Below, one piece after another: positions 1 through 39,900 of a stretch of DNA of 64,000 bases (position 1 is the stretch's first letter; each line of letters starts with the position of its first letter). The stretch spans positions 1,240,001-1,304,000 of the forward strand of contig OX463838.1 in assembly GCA_949825065.1 (NCBI GenBank), given 5' to 3'. Both the position numbers and the translations under genes were made by a program. The stretch is from Odontocerum albicorne. Lineage: Eukaryota > Arthropoda > Insecta > Trichoptera > Odontoceridae. The notes under the pieces were generated by a model, which did not search any database, had not been told where the DNA came from, and saw only the letters and a list, made by a program, of their open reading frames with translations.

Positions 1-230
1 ATTTTTCAGTTGTCCTTTACGAGATAGATTTGATTTACTATAAACCACATCTTTATCACGTTCAATGAATGATGCGTTTCTCCTTTCTTCGAAAAACCTT
101 TCCACTTATAGATTGATTGTTAAATTTTTGAAGCTTAATCGGTTGAAACTTTCAAATCATCTAGAATTGTCCATTTTTTTTCCTCATCCAATTGCATAAT
201 GACATTAATTTGGTGACACAAATCATTCTA
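1..230. other. AT-rich flank, nothing recognised
   Basis: No open frame, terminal repeat or RNA gene was recognised here. It lies downstream of the 3' end of NSUN4. Confidence 0.5.
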
Positions 231-400
231 CAGTACCCGGCGGTAAGTAATACACATCGGACTTAAGAAAGAGACTGTCGCTTTGTAGAGCGTCGTCTCT
301 GTCGCACGGACTATTAGCACATCGTGCGATAGAGACGACGTTCTACAAAGCGACAGTCTCTTTCTTAAGCCCAATGTGTATTACTTACCGCCGTATGCTA
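231..400. repeat. Palindromic MITE with TA target duplication, copy 1
   Basis: About 170 bp that fold back almost completely. The left arm begins CAGTACCCGGCGGTAAGTAA and the right arm is its near-perfect inverse, ending in a matching TTACTTACCGCCG block. TA dinucleotides flank both ends (229-230, 401-402). A second copy sits at 59360-59527, so this is a mobile family and not a local inversion. The TA duplication suggests mobilisation by a Tc1/mariner-type transposase; that is inference, since no coding part is present. Confidence 0.8.
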
Positions 401-455
401 TAGTTTGGGTGCCCATTATGAAATTTAAAAAAATCAAGATAAAAAAAAACAAATA

Positions 456-1741
456 TTAGGTCCTTACATATGAAATTGGCGTTTTGTTTGGGAGGAACAT
501 AAAGTTGATTTTTTTTTAATATAATATATTTATTTAATCAAAGTATGTACCATTGCTATCTATGCACTTTTGCCATCTCATAGGTAGTTCATCGATCCCT
601 TTACTAAAAAAACCATTCGGACGGGAATCAATAAAATCTTTGAAGTCGGTTTGGACTGCCCCATCGGAGTTGAATTTTTTCCCTTGCAAGAAGTTATCCA
701 AATTTCGAAAAAAATAGTAATCTGTCGGGGCAAGGTCCGGAGAGTACGGTGGATGTCTTAGACATTCCAATTGAAGCTCTTCTAATTTGGTAGCCGTCTG
801 TTGTGCAGTGTGTGGTCTAGCGTTATCATGAAGCAGCAGTGGCCTAGAGCGATTAACCAGCCTCGGTTGTTTAGCAGCTAGCTTTTCCATCATGGTTTGC
901 AGTTGCTGACAATAGACATCTGCCATAATCGTCTGGCCAGATTTAAGAAAGCTGTAGTGAACGACACCAGCACTAGTCCACCAAACGCTCACAAGTAACT
1001 TTTTTGGAGTCAATTTTCGCTTAGGGCATGGTTTGGCTGGTTCGGCAGGGTTCAGCCATTGCGATGAGCGCTTCCGATTATCATACAGGATCCACTTTTC
1101 ATCACAGGTAATGATTCGATTCAAAATCCCTTCATTATTGTGCCGGTTGAGTAATGCAACGCAGCAGTCAACGCGCGTTTGTTGATTTGCTTCACTCAAT
1201 TCGTGAGGTACCCACCTTTCAAGCTTTTTCACCTTCCCAATTTGCTTCAAGTGGATTAAAACAGTTTTATCACTAACACCGCAGCCTGCAGCTAACTCGG
1301 ACGTGGTTTGCGATGGATCCGCTTCCACAATAGCCTTCAATTCTTCATTATCAACTTTGGTCTCCGGCCGTCCACGGGGCTTATTCTGCAGGTCGAAATT
1401 TCCAGAACGAAAACGTTGGAACCAAAAACGCACTGTGTTTTCTTTTGCGGCACCGTCGCCATACACATCATTAATCCTTCGAGCCGTTTCTGCAGCACTG
1501 GTGCCACGGTGGAACTCGTACTCGTAAATAACGCGATATTTCAAGTTTTCCATTTTGTAAACTGAGTGACGCAAAGAAAAAAACAATTGAGTAAAAAACA
1601 AATGAATTATAATTTTCGAAACACAAATACTTGAGTAAATAGCTGTATAAATTTGAATTTGGAATTCCTAACCAAAGAGAAGATATTTGAGATCAAAGTT
1701 GCCAGTACGGCAAAACGCCAATTTCATATGTAAGGACCTAA
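456..1741 (-). mobile_element. Full-length mariner element, apparently intact
   Basis: A 1286-bp element bounded by inverted repeats beginning TTAGGTCCTTACATATGAAA (left, 456 on; inverse at the right end, 1741) and flanked by TA on both sides (454-455, 1742-1743). It carries one uninterrupted transposase gene on the minus strand. Length, terminal repeats and target duplication are canonical for mariner. It lies about 200 bp beyond the NSUN4 stop codon, possibly within its 3' untranslated region. Confidence 0.93.
534..1553 (-). CDS. mariner transposase (DD34D), uninterrupted
   Basis: A cut-and-paste transposase that binds the element's terminal repeats and excises and inserts at TA. The start is taken at MENLKYRVIYEYEF (1553), giving about 339 aa, usual for mariner; a longer frame opens 16 codons upstream at 1601. 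The N-terminal half has the paired helix-turn-helix region followed by the WVPHEL signature. The catalytic triad is visible as TCDEKW (first D), HDNARPH (second D) and PTDYYFF (third D), with exactly 34 residues between the second and third. No stop or frameshift interrupts it. Its overall similarity to the transposase part of SETMAR suggests the Hsmar1/cecropia-like group; that assignment is from memory. Activity is untested. Confidence 0.92.
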   Translation of the reverse strand: MENLKYRVIYEYEFHRGTSAAETARRINDVYGDGAAKENTVRFWFQRFRSGNFDLQNKPRGRPETKVDNEELKAIVEADPSQTTSELAAGCGVSDKTVLIHLKQIGKVKKLERWVPHELSEANQQTRVDCCVALLNRHNNEGILNRIITCDEKWILYDNRKRSSQWLNPAEPAKPCPKRKLTPKKLLVSVWWTSAGVVHYSFLKSGQTIMADVYCQQLQTMMEKLAAKQPRLVNRSRPLLLHDNARPHTAQQTATKLEELQLECLRHPPYSPDLAPTDYYFFRNLDNFLQGKKFNSDGAVQTDFKDFIDSRPNGFFSKGIDELPMRWQKCIDSNGTYFD

Positions 1742-1937
1742 TAAAAACTTAGAGATGTTTTTGTTTTATATAGATTATTATTTACAATGAATATACACCG
1801 AATATATTCCATCAGAAACACAGAGATGCCACAAAACGCCTTCATTTACAATTATTAGTTAAGAAAAGATCTTGGGTTCCTGTAAAAAATCTATGTTAGT
1901 CTATCTACATATACAATACAACAATTCCACTAAATAG
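1742..1937 (-). other. Probable NSUN4 3' untranslated region or flank
   Basis: AT-rich sequence directly downstream (minus strand) of the NSUN4 stop codon. No unambiguous AATAAA was seen on the minus strand, so the cleavage site cannot be placed. Nothing else is recognised here. Confidence 0.35.
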
Positions 1938-30279
<28,342 letters not shown>

Positions 30280-32570
30280 TTTATATACATTGAACATTTT
30301 TGCTATAACAAACGCTAAATTAAAAGGGTGCAAAAAGTACAAAACAGATATTATAATTTAATCAAATCAAGACCGTATTTTCTAAGAACAATAAAAAATT
30401 AAATAAAAATATCGAAATCAGGAATCAAATCTCAATATTATAATAAAAAAGTAGGAACATTTAAAAAGTTTTGCATAAAGTTAGGTTATGTTTGGTAAGT
30501 TTGGTTATGTTATTGACAGCATAAAGTGACGTTTAAAAATTATTAAATAATTGGGATTTTTTTTTCGCGTGGCAATAACTTTTAACGGAAAATCATTTTG
30601 AGATTGTTCAAAAAGAATATCATATTTTTTTATTTATTTTTCCCATGTTTCCGAAGTAATGACAATATGTTCATTTTCAAGTAAAAATTTCAGTAGTTTT
30701 CAAAAGGTAAATAAGATGCCAGAATAAACCATTCTTAAGGTATTCTCCAGGTCTCGAAATATTTTGTTCAATTTTCTAGCCCCTCAATTAACTCACAATG
30801 AGTGTGAGGTGCTGAAAATAGTTAGGTCATGTATTGAAGATACCGCCTGATGGTTGCTTAAGAGCTGCACTGTGATGACAAGACTTAATGAATAGAAAGC
30901 CTATTTTCGAAAACCTTATACTAGTTTTACTATAAGGAAATCTGCAGTATTTACCAAATGTATAATACCGAGCTATATACTGACTTGCATAGAAGAATAT
31001 TACGGATTTTTTGTATATTTAAAAGAATTAATTAATAAGTGTCAAACATTTAAAAGTGTAACATTTGAAAGTGTAACAATAAATTATTTTTATGTATGTA
31101 TTATGTGAAATAATAAAAATTAGACATAACTATTATTACTTAAGTAAACGGTAGTATTGCAAACACGTACAACGAAAAACTGCGAGTAACTTGCCAAATC
31201 AAATTATTTTTAATTCCTCTGGAGTGATGGTAAATTGGTGATTTGGAGGCATTCAAAAGAATTGGAATCTGAAAACAATATTTGAGAGATGCTGCAGTAA
31301 AAAATAGCCATCATTGAAGCAGTTGCTAAATGGCTCCAGAAAAATAAATATTTGTAAATAAAAACTTCTTGGGTTTCATTAGTGGGGCTGAAGATAATAA
31401 TATCTCCCGTCTGCGCTTATCACGATTATTGAATAATCAATATGGAATAACGTCAACTTCTCTTATATTATCAATTTGAGGACAATCTTCATCAATAATT
31501 GTTTTTAATAGTTAATAAAAGTCAATTAATTAGGAATAACTAATACCTATTTATTTCACAAAAAATATTACATGTATTTTCATTGATAATTTTAATGAAT
31601 GTCAATTATATAAGGATTTTATTTTTTTATTCCACCAACACTTTTTTTTTTCTGATCAGTGATCAATGATCACATTGGTGGATGTTGTGAACTCAACTAT
31701 CAGCTTTGTATTATCTCTGACTATCAGCTGTGCAGGTTAGTTTTTAAAACTGATCAAAACCGTCTAAATAAGCCACATTTTGATATGGTGTTTCCGCTTC
31801 AGTTCTCTCGCATCTAACAACTTGTTATATTTGACACATTTTCTCACGGTATGTTATTTCATATTTATTATCAAACTTCTTCAATTTCATAAGAACTATG
31901 TCATACCTTATTTTAGTTTTATGTATATAAATCATGCCGCCGTTGTTATTTTTTTGTTTTAAACGAAATATTTATTGATCTGTTAATCATATTTGTTTCA
32001 TAATGTGTTGAAGTCGTTTTATTATTATTTTGGCCCAAATCCAGGCACCCGCTTACATCGTATATAAAACAAGCTGTACCTAGAGTATATACTCGGTGTT
32101 CGCGTTCTCAAAGCAGGTTGCTGTCTATTAATTCTAGAGGTAAATTTATTCCGGAGTGACGTAAGTCGCGGTCTTTATGTAACGCTATAACGCTTATGAC
32201 AAAAATAAACAGAAATGTTTAATAATACTCATGTACGCGTGGTCCTTACTTTTTTTAAAAAAAATACTTCACGTGATCTGGTTCATGAACAGCAATCTTG
32301 TTTTTGATTGAACTTTAAATGCAGAAATATATTATGATGTACATTAATTCTGTTGTTATTTATATAATTAAGGGCTGTTTGACCCTTAGCTGTTAGAATT
32401 TATTCTTCATATTTTACTATATATTTTTTAATTATACAGATGCGTTTTATGTTCCAGGCCGATGTTTTTTTTTTTTTTAATAACTTTTAAATGAAACACA
32501 ATTTTATATTTCATTGATTGATTATATGGTCTTTACCATTATGTATGGAATATAATGTCGGTCAAGTAGC
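30280..32570. other. NSUN4-papi intergenic region, mostly unrecognised
   Basis: The 5' flank of NSUN4. AT-rich with no coding frame. A doubled GGTTATGTTTGGTAAG-type motif (30482-30512) lies about 210 bp upstream of the NSUN4 ATG and could be promoter-proximal. A TATATAAAAC sequence near 32062 is followed by GC-richer sequence to about 32215. I cannot say which is a real promoter. Confidence 0.35.
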
Positions 32571-32574
32571 CGTG

Positions 32575-33493
32575 GCGCAAATGCGACCTCTTTAAAGCAT
32601 ATTTTTCATAACATTCTCGCAGACTTCTGGTGTTATTTCAGCAATTTCTTTTCGAACATTGTCTTTAAGCATCGGGATTGTGGTTGGTTTGTTGGTATAC
32701 ACCTTTCCCTTCAAGCACCCCCATAGGAAATAATTGGGGGCGGTCAAATCAGGGGATCGTGGGGGCCAGTCGATAAAACCACTTTTTGACATTATTCGGC
32801 CCAGAAAAGTTTCTCGCAAAATTTGTATTGCAGCACGAGCTGTGTGTGATGTGGCACCGTCATGTTGGAACCACATGTGCTGTAGACCCAATTGATCATA
32901 TTCGGGCACAAGTAAGGTGATCGATATCGTGACATGTTACCAACATGTCACGATATCGATCACCAGTAACTGTTACAGCATTGCCTCTAGCATTCTCAAA
33001 GAAATATGGCCCAATGATGCCGCCGGCCCAAATGGCGCACCATAGTCACTCTACGAGGGTGTAATGGTCGTTGGTGTATCAATTGAGGATTTTCAGTGCC
33101 CCAATAGCGGCTATTCTGTTTATTAACAAACCCAGCCAAGTCGAAATGTGCCTTGTTGCTCATGATGATTTTTGCCAAAAATTGTGGCCTTCTATACCGG
33201 TCTGTAAAACCCGAGCACTCCAATCTCGTGACTTTTGACGAACGTCGCTAAATATTATTTGATTTTCACAAATTGACATATTTTTGATAATTTGTAACAA
33301 GATGTATTGATTTGTCATTGTTGTTAGTTTTATATAATGTATTTACCTAAATAACTTGCTATTTATTAGAATCGAGGCTTATATTAAAGTTGATAAAATA
33401 ATTAAAATTTCTGAACGTCGTTACAAGGTTGTATTGGGGAAAATTTGTGAAATGTCACAGGGACCATGCTACATTTTCTTTAGTATAATCTAA
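32575..33493 (-). mobile_element. mariner-like element family J, DD41D type (degraded)
   Basis: The right end carries the J terminal repeat (CTAAAGAAAATGTAGCATGG). On minus, two transposase pieces: 32996-33223 and 32592-32909 (FQHDGATSHTARAAIQIL, DWPPRSPDLTAPNYFLWG, KGKVYTNKPTTIP). From the Asp of HDGA to the residue at the third catalytic position there are 41 intervening residues, as in the DD41D (rosa-like) group; that third residue is Asn. The left terminal repeat was not found. Confidence 0.78.
32916..32964. repeat. Perfect 23-bp hairpin with 3-nt loop inside the J element
   Basis: GGTGATCGATATCGTGACAT plus GTT, loop ACC, then the exact inverse. The right arm reads as normal transposase sequence (VTGDRYRDML on minus); the left arm is an inverted copy that breaks the frame. 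It looks like a template-switch event. Confidence 0.85.
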
Positions 33494-33652
33494 TGGTCGC
33501 AGCCATTACTTTCGTATGCTGTAAGGATAACTCAACTTTACATATATGTTTTTAACCTATCAATACTAGTGGAGTTGAAACCCAAGTCAGAGCACCCTTG
33601 AGAGTTTGCTCTCTAAACGGCACTATATAGATTTCCCTTTTATTATTATTTA
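33486..33652 (+). repeat. Repeat P, copy 2, just upstream of papi
   Basis: Carries ACCCTTGAGAGTTTGCTCTC, CTAAACGGCACTATATAGAT and TTTTATTATTATT, as in copies at 2103-2175 (inverted) and 55595-55703. It ends about 107 bp before the papi ATG. Confidence 0.55.
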
Positions 33653-33758
33653 ACACTAAAAAATGATGACATTTTTACGGGGCCTAATATCTGTCATGAC
33701 CTTTATTAGAAATATTAAGATTGGAACTAGAGTTTGAAATGTTTGTACCAGGTTAAAG

Positions 33759-33924
33759 ATGGCGGGGGGCAGTATGGTGCCGCTAATGGTGGGGGTGACG
33801 CTGTGCGGTGTCACAGGGCTGCTTATCTACCTGCTGTGGCGCAAGGAAGATGAACGTGTGGAGTGCTCCAACAACCGCACCAAGGAACTACGCCTACCTG
33901 CTAATGTTGTACCAGCACTTATCG
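33759..33924 (+). CDS. papi: papi exon 1 (membrane anchor, start of KH1)
   Basis: ATG at 33759, 55 codons plus one base, donor ATCG|GTAAGT. Encodes the membrane segment and RLPANVVPALI, the first helix/strand of KH1; the GRGG loop is split by the intron. Confidence 0.92.
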
Positions 33925-36900
33925 GTAAGTACTGGTTTATACTATTAGATGTTTGAAATTTAAAATGATTGGAACACTGCAATAGCTAAAGTATATCCGT
34001 CGAATTGAGTAGACTCGCTCCTTCCCACATATCTCAGAGCATGCTGAAGTATGCTGGAAAGTTAGCGGTTCAGTCATGAGATGAAATGACAATTTTTCCA
34101 TGAACATTCCGCACTTGGAAGAATAAATTGGTGGCAAGTTGTTCAATATTTTGTTTGAGTCTATTTCTGAAAGAGTCCGATATCGACATGGAATTGTAGC
34201 ATCCAATGTGATGAACTTATTGCACCGTTACTTGAGTATTTGAAAGTATATCATGTCCAGTAAAGGATAATTGGTTTAATGTTCAATTAGATGGACAGAT
34301 GCGAACATTGAAAGTTATACAGGGTGGCGCAGAGAAAACGCATGTTTTTTGAATAGCTAGTATTTTGCAAAGAGAGGAAACGCATGTTTTTCATTTAAGC
34401 GTAACATTGTTTATTTTCAAGATATTTTTTTGATTAATACAGGTAAATAAAGTAATAATATTGCACCTTTAAATAAATTGTGAAAATTAATGTCAGGCAA
34501 GTGTTGCCTTTCTTCACCCACTGAAAGTTTCTACTCGTCAAGAAATCGAAGGAATACCAGAAGAAATGTTTGTGAGAGTGATGCATAACTTTCAAGAGAG
34601 GCTGCAGATATGTGACCGCGAAGAAGGGCAACACTTGCCTGACATTATTTTTCACAATTGATTTAAAGGTGCAATATTATTACTTCATTTACCTGTATTA
34701 ATCAATAAATTATCTTGAAAATAAATAATGTTACGCTTAAATGAAAAACATGCGTTTCCTCTCTTTGCAAAATACTAGCCATTCAAAAAACTTGCGTTTT
34801 CTCTGCGCCACCCTGTATAACTTTCAATGTTCGCATCTGTCCTTCTAATTGAACATTAAACCAATTATCCTTTACTGGACATGATATACTTTCAAATACT
34901 CAAGTAACGGTGCAATAAGTTCATCACATTGGATTCTACAATTCCATGTCGATATCGGACTCTTTCAGAAATAACCTCAACCAAAATATTGAACAACTTG
35001 CCACCAATTTATTCTTCCAAGTGCGGAATGTTCTTGGAAAAATTGTCATTTCATCTCATGACTGACCCGCTAACTTTCCAGCATACTTCAGCATGCTCTG
35101 GGATATGTGGGAAGGAGCGAGTCTACTCAATTCGACGGATATACTCTAGCTATTGCAGTGTTCCAATCATTTTAAATTTCAAATGTCTAATAAGAAGAAG
35201 GGCAACACTTGCCTGACATTATTTTTCACAATTGATTTAAAGGTGCAATATAATTACTTCATTTACCTGTATTAATCAATAAATTATCTTGAAAATAAAC
35301 AATGTTACGCTTAAATGAAAAACATGCGTTTCCTCTCTTTGCAAAATACTAGCCATTCAAAAAACTTGCGTTTTCTCTGCGCCGCCACCCTGTATTTTTC
35401 TCTACTTTATTACATCAATAGCTAACAACAAGAATTATATTTTTTTCATACATGTTTGGATATATTATAATATTAGTTATCAGGCCCCCACTTACAGCCT
35501 ATTGTATTTTTCGGCAGATAAGACGCACTTGATAAAGACATACATACATAGACGCCAAATTTTTGACACAATTTTTTTAAAAGAATAGTCTATTATGCAA
35601 AAATATTAACAAATTACAAAATTATAATTGAATTATAATTATTACTTCATTTTTGACTGCCTTCAGACAAGTTAATCAAAATATATATTTGAATCTCATA
35701 TAAAGATATGAATTCAACATTATTGTTGAGTAAATACGTCTTTATTTTTCTCAAATCAGACTCCTGTGTGATTTCTTATTATATTTTTAAAGCATGATGT
35801 CATTTGACCAGATAATAGACAAAAACATGGTGGTTTGAGTGGTCAGTTTCAGTTTTAATCTGGCGGTTGTCAAAGGGTTAATTCTATATTTTCTACAGGT
35901 TGAGGATCAACAGAGACAATTGCGATCCTAATAACTTGCGCCTGCTGTATTATATATTAACGTATTTTACGGACTATAAGACGCACTTATTTCTTTAAAA
36001 AATTGCCTCCAAAATTCAGGTGCGTCTTATACTCGAAATTAGTATAAAAATGTCAAGTGTTTGATTTAAAATTCCCGCCAGTCTTAAAAATGATGCGACG
36101 AACATGAGTTGCGGGGACTCATAAGCTTGCTATAACACTGTCTCCCTCCCGCCCCGCCATCACAAACCCAGAACATTGTCTAGCCTATGATGCGACATTG
36201 CAGTCTACCTACGGTGCCAGTGAACTTGAATTGAAAGTGAGATTTGTGTTATCGGTAACAGTACAATATTTTTGTTAGTAGCTAGTTTCGCAATGGGAAA
36301 AAATAAAAGGTATTCATATGATGCGGGCTATAAATTGAAAGTAATAAATAGCATATGCAGAAGAACATGGAAACAGAGCAGCTGAGCGGCATTTCGGCCC
36401 TCCACCAACAGGAAAAACCATTCGCGATTGACGGGCTAGTAAAGAAGAACTGAAAGAAATGAGGAAGACTAAATGTGCAAATAGAGGACTGAATGCAAAA
36501 TGGCCAAAACTAGAAGATGACGTATTGAAATGGACAAAATGTCATTGGAATGAATACAAAAATTATTCAAATACACGCTCGTAAGCTAGCGGTACAGTGG
36601 AACTTAACAGACTTTAAGGGTGAAGTTGGTTGGTGCTACAGGTTTATGAAGCGTCATGGATTTAGCATGCGAACCAAAACATAATTTTTTTTTAGTCTGG
36701 CTTTGCAATCTAATAATAAAAATGGTAAAAATGTTTTTTTTTTTTAAATTGCCTAAAAATTAAGGTGTGTCTTATAGTCCATAAAATACGGTATTAATTT
36801 TTCTATGACTAAGCAGAAAAGTATCTGCTATCATAGGATGCATATTATTTAGTGCTTGAACCACACCAGGAAAGTGTAAACTTTCACCGAAATAACTTTG

Positions 36901-39900
36901 TATAATATAAACAGATTTTTGAACTTGCTTTCTAAATAGATCCACATAAACAACTCACATCTGAGAATAACCTTTTCTATTATTAACATAAAAATTTATG
37001 TTTTGAAAATAAATAAAAAATTGTTGTCGGAAAACAGTTTTGTTCGCTTCAAACAGATCGCAGAGCAAATAGTTTAGTCACACTTTAAGTCTAAAATCGG
37101 GTTTTTACTCAAATTTCACAAAAATCCAAATTACTTGAGAACCACTGAATATCGCGGAACATACATGGGGGTTAAATCGATAAGTATTGAGGTCCCCCAT
37201 CACCCTGCTTCCGATGATCGTCACCGGGTGTTACTCCCTGTATACCAAAATGCCGTTTCCTTGTCGGGATAGGCAGAGGGGAGAGAGTGCCATACGTTCC
37301 TGTTACGACACATCTTTCGTCTCATTTACTTCCATATTTCTTAATGATTCTCTGACTTTTTACATATATTATTTTTATAGATGAGATAAAATATGCAATG
37401 AATTGCTCATTAAGCCTTGATTTGTGATTTAATCAGTGCATAATGTCTCAACAGCAAGTAGCATTGAGAATTCATTAAAAATGAATGCCTGTGAAATATT
37501 TTCATATCGCGCTCGTTGAATATTTTTTTATGATATTTATATTCTTGTAACTTTCAGTATTGCCATTTGTTAAAATTCACAAGTAGTTCAATACAAAAAA
37601 TATAAATCTTCCATATTTTTTAACCATTTATGATATTTCCATACATTCTTCCTAAATTATAGTGAATGGGAGGGCAGCTCAACCTTTTTGCTCAAACAAA
37701 ATGGTAAAGGTTATACGTCATTCGAAAGAAAATTTTCTGCTCTACAAGATATTGTGTTTGCTTTTACGTTACATATATTATTTTATTTGATTACAAGCCT
37801 TCAAAATGGAATGTCAAGTAGACGAAAGTGAGCATTTCCGACACCTCCTTCTGTTCGCGTTCAATCGAGGGAATAAAGCTGCCAAAGGTGCTCGCGATAT
37901 TTGCGAAGTGTACGGTGAAGATGCTATTCGTCGATGGTTTTTGCGTTTCAAAGACGGTAATTTCGACCTGAAAGACATGGAGCGTTCCTGACGACCAGTG
38001 GACTTCGATGAGGACCGCTTAAACCATATTAATCATGAAGATGCCCTTCAAACCACCGTAGAATTGGCTAAGCAGATGAATTGTTGTCACATGACTGTAA
38101 ACCGCCATCTTAAATCAATGGGAAAAGTCCAGAAGCTCAGCGCTTGGGTTCCACATGTTTCGAGTGAAAACAACAAAAATCAACGTTCGACAATTGATTT
38201 TCAATTGTTCCATTTTGAAGGCTTGTAATCAAATAAAATAATATATGTAACGTAAAAGCAAAAACAATATCTTGTAGAGCGGAAAATTTTCTTTCGAATG
38301 GCGTATAACCTTTACCATTTTGTTTTACTTTTGGTGCTCATTTTTAAATTTGGAAAAAACGGACACATCTTATGTTAACACCTAATATATGTCGAATCAA
38401 ACTGCCTTTGAAAATGCCGATACGTATAGCAATCACACTTTATAACCGTGTGTCCTCATAAAGACGTTTTTCATGTCAGTTAACTTCTTCAAGAAAAAAT
38501 CTCATAAATTAATTATAATCCTGTAAATTCTAAAGTTACATTTCTAATGTTATTTATAATATGCTTTATTTTATTTTAATGTTATTCATATACATTCTTA
38601 TTATAATCTTTATCAAAGGTTTTCAAATTATGAATTTTCTTTACTTGTTGAAATATTTGATTAACACATCGATCAATAAGTCCCGGGACTAACTACTAAA
38701 ACAACATTTGTTCGCCAAAATTCTTCTTTATTCATCAACATAGTCTCCTTCAAGAACGATACATTCATTCCAACGCTTTCCTTACTTTTCTATTCCAGCC
38801 GTGTAGAACGATTTATCTTGTTTCGGCAATCACTTCATTATTGGAGTCAAATCTCTTTCCCTGGAGCATATTTTTGAGGTCTGCGAACAGCCAATAGTCT
38901 CTGGGGGTCAAATCTGGAGAATACGGTGGGTGCGGAAGCAATTTGAAGTTCAACTCATGCAATTTGGCCCTCGTTACCGTCGATTTTTGTTTTGACGACA
39001 TCGACGTTTCTGTTCCATTGTGAGCAAAAGCGGCACCCATTTCGAAAAAAGCTTTTTCATTACCAAATGTTCATGCAAAATAGTATAAACACTACCAAAT
39101 GATATCTTCAGGATGTCAGCTATCTCACGCAACTTTACTTTGCGATTTTCCATCACGATATTGAGTATTTTTTTATGTTTTCTGGTGTAACAGCCTCATT
39201 TGGACGACCAGAGCGTTCAGCATCATTTTGTCTGTACGACCGCGTTTGAAATCAGCATACCACCGACAAATTGTGGTTTGCGACGGAGCAGAGCCCAGAT
39301 AACACTTTTCAAGCCATCGCTGAGTTTGAAGGGTATTTTTTCCCATTAAAAAGCAATGTTTTATCAACACATGAAATTTGGATTTTTCCATTGTTTTGAA
39401 AATAGCAAAAGTAGCGTCACTTAAACCACTGTAACTCAATGACACAATGTCGGAATGTGATGAAAGTTTGACACGTAACTTCTAAAGGCTGGTACTAACT
39501 GAGAATGGTATGGATTTGTTATTAGAGGCGCCATTTGTTGGTTAGTCCCGGGACGTATTGATCGATGTGTATTAATTAAGGAAATCTGTAATGTAAAAAG
39601 AACTTAAAGTTTTGGATATATTCTTAGATAAAAATAAGTTCTTAGAATTAACACAAAGACACGTATTAGTTCCTAAAAATTATAATTGAATGCGTGCCGC
39701 GAATAAGGTGGGAACTAACATTTTTTCAAAATTCAGTTTTTTTGTGAAATAACATGCTATGTGGTTACGTCCTTCGTCCCCTGTATAAAAATATTCTCTA
39801 TCTCTTTCATTTCTACTGATAAGCCAACATTGCCGTTGGATTTTTGCGCGCGCTCAGTGGAATAACGTGGTTTCAAGTATCAACATGTCCGGGGAGGCGC

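Noticed and set aside
32040..32270. Solo LTR (TATATAAAAC, downstream GC-rich region)
   Set aside because: No TG...CA ends, no target duplication and no second copy.
33937..34206. Conserved protein in the palindrome arms (also 34929-35216)
   Set aside because: The two frames are alike only because the arms are inverted copies; no recognisable motif, and one arm reads into repeat DNA.
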